Assembly: GCA_903904765.1 (NCBI GenBank)
Contig: CAIVEA010000538.1
Location: 1 to 34,342 of the forward strand
Direction of reading: 5' to 3'
DNA: 34,342 bases
Origin: an uncultured Chloroflexota bacterium
GTDB taxonomy: Bacteria; Chloroflexota; Anaerolineae; Aggregatilineales; Phototrophicaceae
Position numbers and translations under genes: made by a program. This document shows, piece by piece, positions 1-6,088 of this stretch. The number at the start of each line of letters is the position of its first letter. Positions within the stretch are counted from its first letter, which is position 1. The notes below the pieces were generated by a model that was given only the letters and a program-made list of their open reading frames with translations, was not told the origin of the DNA and did not search any database.

Positions 1-188
1 CGCTGGATATGGCGGCGTTGATGGGTGGCGCAGGTGGTGCGGGTAGTTCGGGTGGCGCTTCGCAGAAGCTGGATATCGCCATCACCGTGAACTCCACGCT
101 GTCGAACATCAACAACACCGCCCCGGTTGCCGCCCCCGAAGGCGCGCAGATGGGCGATCCGGCCATGTTGAGTTCGATGGGTGGCTAG
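1..188 (+). CDS. 3' end of an unidentified protein (partial)
   Basis: The reading frame starting at base 3 is open from the window edge to a TAG at 186-188 and gives the last 61 residues of a protein. The tail is rich in Gly, Ala and Ser near residues 7-20 of the fragment and ends in SSMGG. It has no cysteine and no clear hydrophobic segment. I do not recognise the family from this fragment. The gene continues upstream of the window. It is followed by a palindromic intergenic repeat and then a strong hairpin terminator at 309-339, which fits this being the real end of a transcription unit. Confidence 0.6.
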   Translation, partial: LDMAALMGGAGGAGSSGGASQKLDIAITVNSTLSNINNTAPVAAPEGAQMGDPAMLSSMGG

Positions 189-207
189 TTTCTAGTAACG
201 CTTATGC

Positions 208-293
208 ACCCTCACCCTGTAGTCCCTCATACCGAGAGACTTCAAGCCTACCCCCCCTTCGCCCTGAGGGAGAAGGGGACGGGGGATGAGGGT
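208..293. repeat. Family A palindromic intergenic repeat, copy 1
   Basis: The element is bounded by ACCCTCA and TGAGGGT, a perfect 7-bp terminal inverted repeat. Its inner core at 256-276 is a 21-bp imperfect palindrome. The exact reverse complement of that core is found at 31983-32003, and near copies occur at 4280-4300 and 8797-8816. It is not coding. It lies between the end of the first gene and a terminator. Confidence 0.7.
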
Positions 294-308
294 AGCAGTC
301 CGCAATAA

Positions 309-339
309 AAAACAGGGGCGCTTCATGCGCCCCTGTTTT
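309..339. terminator. Bidirectional rho-independent terminator
   Basis: AAAACAGGGGCGC pairs perfectly with GCGCCCCTGTTTT around the 5-nt loop TTCAT. The stem is GC-rich and flanked by A and T runs on both sides, so it can terminate both the rightward gene ending at 188 and the leftward gene ending at 374. Confidence 0.85.
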
Positions 340-373
340 GATTCAGCGATTCTCGCAAAAACAGATGTAGAAA

Positions 374-1012
374 TTACGGTGTGCCACTGTAGAATGCCGC
401 CCGCACTTTAGTATCTGCAAAGTTCGGGTAGCCATATTCCCCGATCAAATCATGTAGGCCGATTTCGCCCATCTGGTGAATGCCCACCAGCAAATCGCTC
501 AACACGATATCCACCACCAGCAGTAGGCGACCAAAGTTCTCGTACTGCCCCTGTAAGGCGGTGAACAGCACGGCGAACACGCGCTCGCGCAGTTCGGTAT
601 CCATAATGCCGCTGCCCGGCCAACTGACCGGCCACTGGTCGTGATACGTACCGATGCGCAGAATATCCAACCGCAATTGCGCCAACTGGCTGATGGCGGC
701 CTTGCGATCTTGCGCGTCCACCAACCGCGACGCACCGCGATAGGGCGCGTTCGGCAACTGCTGATACAACTGCCCCGGTTGCGTGATGTCTACCAGCCGA
801 TAGATGTTGCTGTCTTTCAGACCCAGCCCATCGCCCAGCGCCAGCGCACAGCGGCGGTAATACTTCACACGGGCGGCATCCTCCGCATGGCGATCCAGCC
901 GCCACAACAGCGACAGATAATCCCCGAAATCCATTGGCAGGCGCGGTGGTTCATCCGGGCCGTAGCTCGAAGTGAGTTGACTGATTCGTGTGCGTTCAAT
1001 CCGATTGGTCAT
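374..1012 (-). CDS. Hypothetical protein, 212 aa
   Basis: This is a soluble-looking protein with no signal peptide or membrane segment and no motif I recognise. Tyr, Asp, Leu and Arg are common, and the middle has amphipathic stretches such as DRKAAISQLAQLRLDILRIG that suggest a helical fold. The ATG at 1012 is chosen; a TTG two codons upstream at 1018 is also in frame and has a GAAG 5 nt before it, so the start could be six bases further out. It is transcribed away from the secreted protein gene at 1151 and ends at the bidirectional terminator. Function unknown. Confidence 0.75.
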   Translation of the reverse strand: MTNRIERTRISQLTSSYGPDEPPRLPMDFGDYLSLLWRLDRHAEDAARVKYYRRCALALGDGLGLKDSNIYRLVDITQPGQLYQQLPNAPYRGASRLVDAQDRKAAISQLAQLRLDILRIGTYHDQWPVSWPGSGIMDTELRERVFAVLFTALQGQYENFGRLLLVVDIVLSDLLVGIHQMGEIGLHDLIGEYGYPNFADTKVRAAFYSGTP

Positions 1013-1150
1013 GTTCAAATACGCTTCGCTGTTGAGATGAACGGCATTCCTTCTAGTATAACCTCGGTTGCCTATTTAGAAACTGGTGTTTCTGTCAGAA
1101 AATAATTGTGATTGTCGTTAAATCGGCATTTTGCATGGATAATCCATAGT

Positions 1151-1750
1151 ATGAATCTTCGCACCTTGTTCATCATCGGGTTGGCGCTGGCGCTGGCCTT
1201 CCCTGTGCGGGCGCAAACCCCCACGCCTGATCCGTCCACTCTTCTCGCTGATTGCGCCGCCACCCTGCCTGCTGATCGCCCTCTGCCTACTGGTGCAGAT
1301 GCACCCACCATCCGCATTGTATCGCCCGCTTCTGGAACCGTGATTCGCACCCGTGCGGACAAATTCGCGGAGGTGACGATCACGGTGGAAGTCAGCGGTT
1401 TCTCGCTGGACGGCCCGGACGCAGCCGAAAACAGCCCGCACTGGCATGTGTGGCTGAACAATAGCGTGTGGGGTATGGCGTATCAGAATAGCGCACTGGT
1501 GGGCATCCCGTATGGGCGCTGGCGGATTTGCGCTTCGTTGAGCGATAGCGCCCATACCGACATCGGTCAACCGGATGGCATTTACTTGATTGTGGAGCGC
1601 GAGGAGGAGGTCGCGCCTGTCAGCGATGACGTGGCGACCTCCCTCCCACTGGTGATTGCGTTGGGGATGCTGGCGGTGATGGGCGGTGGTTGGCTGGGGT
1701 TACGGCGACGACACCCAGCCGAGTTGGGCGATCACCGCGAGATGATCTGA
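1151..1750 (+). CDS. Secreted, C-terminally membrane-anchored protein
   Basis: The 199-aa product starts with a classic signal peptide (residues 1-21, cleavage probably after FPVRA), followed by a Thr/Pro-rich stretch. An extracellular domain (about 50-150) contains PHWHVWLN at 96-103; the two nearby histidines could bind a metal, but this is inference. A hydrophobic segment at about 165-184 is followed by LRRRH, so the protein is probably a type I membrane protein with a very short cytoplasmic tail. The frame is open upstream to a TTG at 1112, but the ATG at 1151 places the signal peptide at the N-terminus. Its last 51 bp overlap the convergent gene ending at 1700. No specific function is assigned. 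Confidence 0.75.
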   Translation: MNLRTLFIIGLALALAFPVRAQTPTPDPSTLLADCAATLPADRPLPTGADAPTIRIVSPASGTVIRTRADKFAEVTITVEVSGFSLDGPDAAENSPHWHVWLNNSVWGMAYQNSALVGIPYGRWRICASLSDSAHTDIGQPDGIYLIVEREEEVAPVSDDVATSLPLVIALGMLAVMGGGWLGLRRRHPAELGDHREMI

Positions 1751-2770
1751 TCCCAGCGCGGGGCCAACGATGGCTTGTGACGCTCTGAATTGGTCACTGT
1801 GCCAGATGTAATCCACGCGCATCAGCGGCGGGATCAGCGATGGCAGCGTCCCGCGCAGATCGTCGGTCACAGTCAGCGGCCACGTCGAACCCAGCCCGTA
1901 ACCCGCCTCGCGGTACGAGTCCTTCAATACAGCGGCGAACTGCCCGTACAGACTGCTCTGGTCGCTCAGGCCGAAGTCGCCCAGCACGATCATCGGCAGC
2001 GATTCGCTCTGTATCACGTTGAGCAGGTTGTTGAGCGCAGTATCGCGGTTGGTGGGGTCGTAGCCCAGCACATATTGTCCCACGCGCCCGTTCATCAGCG
2101 GTAGGTCGAACCGTTTGTCGCCCAACGGCGGGGCAGTATCCACGCCGTACAGCGCCACCAGTTGCCCGTTCCAGCGGATGGCGTAGCGCAGCAGGCTATA
2201 AACGCGGGAACCGGTTTCGAGTTCATAATCGTCTACCAGCGGAAATTGTGACAGCAAAATGCTGGCGAACTTCTCCTCTGTGGGCTGATAAACATTCATG
2301 TAGCGATAATCCGCACCCATCTGATAGGTGATGGGCAGCAGTGCCGAAATCGGAACTTCTTGCAGGAAGGCCACATCGGGATGCTGTTGGCGCAACCAGT
2401 CCTCGATCTGGCTCACGTTGCGGTTGAACTGGTTCACGTTCAGCGTGACCACCCGCAGCGACTCGGCGGCGGCGGCAACGGGCAAATGTGGCAAAAACAG
2501 TCGCCCGTAGACCACGAGTGCCAGCACTGCCAGCGGCAAACTGAAGCGCAGCCCACGCCATGCGCGGGTGAGCAACCCCAACGGCAGCAGCACCATGACC
2601 GGAACGAAAAGATAGGGGAGGAAGTTGCCGATAACGGAAAGCGGCCAGACCCGGTCGCCAATCAGAATCCACAATACCACAAACAGCGCCAGCGGGATGC
2701 AATACAGCCATGTGAGCAATGTCACCAGCACCCGCGCCAGATCACCCAGAATCTCGCGTAGACTAACCAT
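1700..2770 (-). CDS. Membrane protein with endonuclease/exonuclease/phosphatase (EEP) domain
   Basis: The 356-aa product has about three hydrophobic helices (about 13-36, 46-66 and 77-96) followed by an EEP-fold domain. EEP motifs are visible: LRVVTLNVNQFN (105-116), DVAFLQEV with the metal-binding Glu138, IVLGDFG (261-267), RVDYIW (318-323) and the C-terminal SDH at 341-343. The family includes DNase I-like nucleases, sphingomyelinases and inositol phosphatases. The topology resembles YafD-like proteins, with the catalytic domain next to the membrane. The usual GDFN is GDFG here, so the Asn is replaced and activity is uncertain. The ATG at 2770 is preferred over an upstream in-frame start because GCAGGTG lies 7 nt before it. 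Confidence 0.85.
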   Translation of the reverse strand: MVSLREILGDLARVLVTLLTWLYCIPLALFVVLWILIGDRVWPLSVIGNFLPYLFVPVMVLLPLGLLTRAWRGLRFSLPLAVLALVVYGRLFLPHLPVAAAAESLRVVTLNVNQFNRNVSQIEDWLRQQHPDVAFLQEVPISALLPITYQMGADYRYMNVYQPTEEKFASILLSQFPLVDDYELETGSRVYSLLRYAIRWNGQLVALYGVDTAPPLGDKRFDLPLMNGRVGQYVLGYDPTNRDTALNNLLNVIQSESLPMIVLGDFGLSDQSSLYGQFAAVLKDSYREAGYGLGSTWPLTVTDDLRGTLPSLIPPLMRVDYIWHSDQFRASQAIVGPALGSDHLAVIAQLGWVSSP

Positions 2771-2905
2771 GTTCGTACACCTGCATTTAGAAAAAGCCAG
2801 CCTCGCCAGCCAGCTCAACAATGTTAAAACGCATCTTAACAAGGAGTCCTTGCAGGGAACAAAAACCGAGCATAAACATGTTAGGTATCCAGCACGAATA
2901 AAAAC

Positions 2906-2930
2906 AACTCCCTCTTTTGTAGAGGGAGTT
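2906..2930 (-). terminator. Terminator of the cupin gene
   Basis: AACTCCCTC and GAGGGAGTT form a perfect 9-bp stem around a 7-nt loop. On the minus strand the stem is followed by GTTTTTATT, a good U-run. It lies 13 bp after the cupin stop codon. Confidence 0.85.
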
Positions 2931-2942
2931 TAGTTGTGTTGT

Positions 2943-3287
2943 CTAGCGGGCTTCGGTGCGGTAGTCGTCACGCGGGGGGGAGAAGCAATCAATCACGAGC
3001 GAATCCACAACCGCACGGGCGCTGTGGACAATGCCGCCGGGGATGGCGTAGCTATCGCCGGGGTTGCAGATGGAGGTGATGTTGCCAATCGTCATCTCGA
3101 TCTGCCCGTAAATCACGTAGCCAACCTGATCGTTGCGGTGGCTGTGCGGCGGCACAAGGCTTTCGCGTTGGATGAAGAACTCACACAGCATGGCCTCATC
3201 AGTTGTTCCCATCGTCCGCCGATGAATACCGGATAACATCTCAACCTGATGTACATCTTTGGGGGTGATAAAGTAACCATCGGCCAT
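2943..3287 (-). CDS. Small single-domain cupin
   Basis: The 114-aa product is a typical Cupin_2-size beta-barrel. The first cupin motif is visible as PPHSHRNDQVGYVIYG: the HxH pair is present but the usual Glu is replaced by Gln. The second motif is PGDSYAIPGGIVHSA, with the conserved PGG and His. Three histidines suggest a bound divalent metal. Substrate is not predictable; such proteins are often sugar- or aromatic-compound isomerases, dioxygenases or small-molecule sensors. The ATG at 3287 is preferred because GAGGAG lies about 10 nt upstream. It has its own promoter (3328-3356) and terminator, so it is likely monocistronic. Confidence 0.85.
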   Translation of the reverse strand: MADGYFITPKDVHQVEMLSGIHRRTMGTTDEAMLCEFFIQRESLVPPHSHRNDQVGYVIYGQIEMTIGNITSICNPGDSYAIPGGIVHSARAVVDSLVIDCFSPPRDDYRTEAR

Positions 3288-3327
3288 AGCACACAGTCTC
3301 CTCGGCAGCATTCATAAGTTGGACACT

Positions 3328-3356
3328 ATTATGCGAATCGAATCGCTAATTGTCCA
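3328..3356 (-). promoter_or_regulatory. Sigma70-type promoter of the cupin gene, with inverted repeat
   Basis: Read on the minus strand, TGGACA (3356-3351) and CATAAT (3333-3328) are separated by 17 bp, and each matches the consensus at five of six positions. TTGGACA at 3319-3325 and TGTCCAA at 3351-3357 form a perfect 7-bp inverted repeat flanking the core promoter; this could be an operator. Confidence 0.6.
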
Positions 3357-3377
3357 ATCCTACGGACTTATAACCGT

Positions 3378-4112
3378 CTACGCCCATGGAATGTTGGATT
3401 CGCGCCGCACATCAATCTGGTCAATCGCCGCCTTGCCGCGCCGTGTGACGAGGAACACCACCGTCTCCGCGATCTCGTGCGGCTGAATCAGGCCGGACGG
3501 GTCGAGGTCGGGGCGCATTTGCGTCACCATCTCGGTGGCTACGCCGCCCGGACAGATGACATGCACGCGGATGTGGTCGGGTTGTACTTCCCGTGCCAGC
3601 GATTTGCTCATGCCCAGCAGCGCGTGTTTGGAGGCCGCATACAGCGCCTGATTCGCGTAGCCCTTCACCGCCACCACCGAGGCGATATTGACGATGAACC
3701 CGCCTCCCTGCGCCCGCAGATGCGGAATGGACTCGCGGCACAGCAAAAACGGGGCGCGGACGTTGACGCGCATCAGCAGATCGAAATCATCGGTGCTACT
3801 TTTTTCCAGCGTTTGATTAACCGATGTTCCTGCATTATTAATTAAAATATCCAGCCGCCCTAGCTGTCCGGCGACGGCGGCGATCAGACCGATTATCTGC
3901 GCGTCGTCATTCAAATCCGCAGGGAACACCGCCGCCTGCCCGCCCTCGGCGCGGATGGCTTCGGCAAGGGTGTTCAGCTCCGGTTCGGTGCGGGCGGTGA
4001 GCGCCACCGTTGCGCCCGCCCGCGCCAGTTCCAGCGCAATCGCCCGCCCGATGCCGCGCCCTGCGCCTGTCACCAGCGCCACCTGCCCTTGAAGGGATGG
4101 AATCTGCATCAT
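3378..4112 (-). CDS. SDR-family NAD(P)-dependent oxidoreductase
   Basis: This 244-aa protein is a classical short-chain dehydrogenase/reductase of normal length. The dinucleotide-binding TGAGRGIG is at 15-22, NNAG at 92-95, the structural Asn at 117, and the catalytic Ser145, Tyr158 and Lys162 (YAASK) are all present. It resembles FabG-like 3-oxoacyl-ACP reductases, but SDR substrate cannot be read from sequence. The C-terminus ends IDVRRESNIPWA, similar to FabG-like relatives. AAAGGA lies 5 nt before the first ATG and 8 nt before a second ATG immediately after it, so either of the first two Met codons may be used. The gene is soluble and cytoplasmic. It lies downstream of, and on the same strand as, the amidohydrolase gene, separated by a repeat block. 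Confidence 0.9.
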   Translation of the reverse strand: MMQIPSLQGQVALVTGAGRGIGRAIALELARAGATVALTARTEPELNTLAEAIRAEGGQAAVFPADLNDDAQIIGLIAAVAGQLGRLDILINNAGTSVNQTLEKSSTDDFDLLMRVNVRAPFLLCRESIPHLRAQGGGFIVNIASVVAVKGYANQALYAASKHALLGMSKSLAREVQPDHIRVHVICPGGVATEMVTQMRPDLDPSGLIQPHEIAETVVFLVTRRGKAAIDQIDVRRESNIPWA

Positions 4113-4142
4113 TCGTTTCCTTTGTTATGTATTCAAGCTCAA

Positions 4143-4317
4143 TCCTCACCCTGAATCCCCTTTCAAGGACAAGGGTTCTTGCGTAGGGACATGGCGCGAG
4201 TCGTGTTCTGTTTTCTCGTAAAAGTCCAAGTGGACACGACATGCGGTGTGTCCTTACGAATGCCCTCTTTATCTCACTCCCTTCGCCATGAGGGAGAAGG
4301 GATGGGGATGAGGGTTG
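4143..4317. repeat. Composite intergenic repeat: family B element next to family A core
   Basis: A family B element (4182-4258) is bounded by CGTAGGGACA and TGTCCTTACG, a terminal inverted repeat with one mismatch. It is followed by a family A core (4280-4300) that differs by one base from the one at 256-276, and by a GGGGATGAGGGTT end. The same B-then-A arrangement is found at 8723-8836. The whole block fills the gap between the amidohydrolase and SDR genes. Confidence 0.7.
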
Positions 4318-4322
4318 CTTTA

Positions 4323-5900
4323 CTACGCCTGATACACCAGCGCCCCGCCCACATAGGTCTGCTCGACATGAATCTCCAGCAGACGCTCCGGTGGCGTGGT
4401 CAGCGGGTCGCCGCTGAGGACAGCGATGTCCGCCCATTTGCCGACGGTCAGACTGCCTGTGTACAGCGCGTCGCCGCTGGCAACCGCCCCGCCCATCGTG
4501 TAGCCCCACAGGGCTTCGGCGGCGGTGATGGCCTGATCGGGGGCAATCGGTTGCCCGTTGGGGTCAAGGCGATCCAGCGCGGCCTTCATGCCCAGCAGCG
4601 GGTTATCGTCCGGCACAACCGGCGCGTCCGAACTGAGCGCCACTGTCAGCCCCGCGTCCAGCATGGCGCGCACCGGATAGCAGCGCGGCACGAACTCGTC
4701 GGGCAGGTAGCGGCGGAAACTCGCGCCCAGCGCCGGCAGGAACACGGTCTGCGGCACAGCAATTACATTCAAGGCGCGGCAGCGGCGCAGATGATCTGCG
4801 CTGGGCAGCCCCAGATGCTCGATGCGGTGGCGCAGTTCCGGGCGCGGCTGGCGCTGCTGGATGTCCTCGTAGAGTCCGATGACCTGATCGAGCGTGACAT
4901 CCCCGATGGCGTGTGTGCCGATGCGGAATCCGGCGGCGTGTGCCTCCCACATCAGTTCCCGCAGTTCGTCAGTGTCGAAGCGCAGCACGCCTGTCTCGCC
5001 CGTGATTTTGTACGGGGTGCTGATGGCGGCAGTCGCCCCACTCAGGCCGCCGTCCCCGAAGAATTTGACGGTATCAATCCGCAGGCGTTCGCTGATGAAG
5101 CGTTCCGGCAGCGGCAGCGTTTCTGTGCCGCCATCGGGACGACGAATCGGCAGGCCATTCACGCGCACCGCCAGCCGTCCCTCGCGCTCCATCTGGCGGT
5201 AGACACGCACATGAGCAGGTGTGAGCAGCGGGTCGGTGGCGCTGGTGATGCCGAGGCTCAACTGGTGCTGGTTGGCGGCGGCGATTGCGTCTGCCATCTC
5301 CGCATCCGACGGTTCGGGGATGATCCGCGTCAGCAGTCCCATCGCCGTCTCTTGCAGCAGCCCTGTCGGTTCGCCATCGGTATCCCGCACCACCACGCCA
5401 CCGGGCGGGTTGGGGGTGTCGCGGGTGATTCCCGCCAGCCGCAGCGCCAGCGAATTGGCGACGATCATGTGACCGCAGGTGCGGGTGAGCGCAATCGGGT
5501 GTTCGCTGCTGGCTGCGTCCAGATCGGCGCGGGTGAGGTGACGGCGCTCCGGCAATTCGGCCTCGTTATAGCCGCGTCCGGTGATCCACGTTCCCGGTGG
5601 GAGCGTGGCGGCTTTGGCGCGGAATTTGGCGGCAATCGCGGGAATATCGGGGGCGGCGGCGCGGTTGGCGACCACCTGCCGCGTGAGCAGCAGCCCCAGC
5701 TTCCAGATATGCACATGCGCGTCGTTGAAACCGGGGATGAGCGTGCGCCCGTGCAGGTCAATGCGCTGTGCGCCACCGCCCGCCGCCAGCGCCGCACCGC
5801 CCAACGCGGCGATGCGGCCATCTGCGCCCACCAGCAGCGCGTTGGTCTGCGGTTGGCGCGGGTCAAGCGTGTGAATGAGGCCATTCGTGAATAAGATCAT
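4323..5900 (-). CDS. YtcJ-like metal-dependent amidohydrolase
   Basis: The 525-aa product has the length and layout of YtcJ-type amidohydrolases (Amidohydro_3). A small beta-sandwich at the N-terminus is followed by PGFNDAHVH, with metal-ligand histidines 62 and 64. Further along are KFFGDGGLSGATAA, GTHAIGD, HRIEHLG and SSDAPV, which supply the remaining ligands of the TIM-barrel site, and a C-terminal return of the sandwich (GKWADIAVLSGDP). These enzymes hydrolyse amides or related bonds; the substrate is unknown. GGAG lies 8 nt before the ATG. It has no signal peptide, so it is probably cytoplasmic. It may be read with the downstream SDR gene, although about 210 bp of repeat separates them. 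Confidence 0.9.
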   Translation of the reverse strand: MILFTNGLIHTLDPRQPQTNALLVGADGRIAALGGAALAAGGGAQRIDLHGRTLIPGFNDAHVHIWKLGLLLTRQVVANRAAAPDIPAIAAKFRAKAATLPPGTWITGRGYNEAELPERRHLTRADLDAASSEHPIALTRTCGHMIVANSLALRLAGITRDTPNPPGGVVVRDTDGEPTGLLQETAMGLLTRIIPEPSDAEMADAIAAANQHQLSLGITSATDPLLTPAHVRVYRQMEREGRLAVRVNGLPIRRPDGGTETLPLPERFISERLRIDTVKFFGDGGLSGATAAISTPYKITGETGVLRFDTDELRELMWEAHAAGFRIGTHAIGDVTLDQVIGLYEDIQQRQPRPELRHRIEHLGLPSADHLRRCRALNVIAVPQTVFLPALGASFRRYLPDEFVPRCYPVRAMLDAGLTVALSSDAPVVPDDNPLLGMKAALDRLDPNGQPIAPDQAITAAEALWGYTMGGAVASGDALYTGSLTVGKWADIAVLSGDPLTTPPERLLEIHVEQTYVGGALVYQA

Positions 5901-5995
5901 CAGGGATTCTCCATAGGCAGGTGTTGACCCTCATTCCGTTTTTCTACCCTCTGCCAAAGAGTAGAAAAGCAGCGGAAAGATGCGGTTTTGAATAG

Positions 5996-6062
5996 AACCT
6001 CACCCCGCTGCGCTACGCTTAGCTTCCCTCTCCGTGCGGAGAGAGGATTGAGGGGTGAGGTT
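5996..6062. repeat. Short palindromic intergenic repeat, 67 bp
   Basis: AACCTCACCCC and GGGGTGAGGTT form a perfect 11-bp terminal inverted repeat. Inside, CTCTCCG and CGGAGAG form a hairpin. The ends match those of the nested element at 32104-32219. It sits just beyond the stop codon of the TIR-WD40 gene and could fold as a transcript-end structure, but there is no strong U-run. Confidence 0.75.
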
Positions 6063-6088
6063 AACAATAACGCGGGCGATGCGCGGCC

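Noticed and set aside
4179..5894. Long plus-strand open frame (571 codons) opposite the YtcJ-like amidohydrolase
   Set aside because: It has no recognisable motif and mirrors the amidohydrolase codons; the minus-strand protein carries all family motifs.
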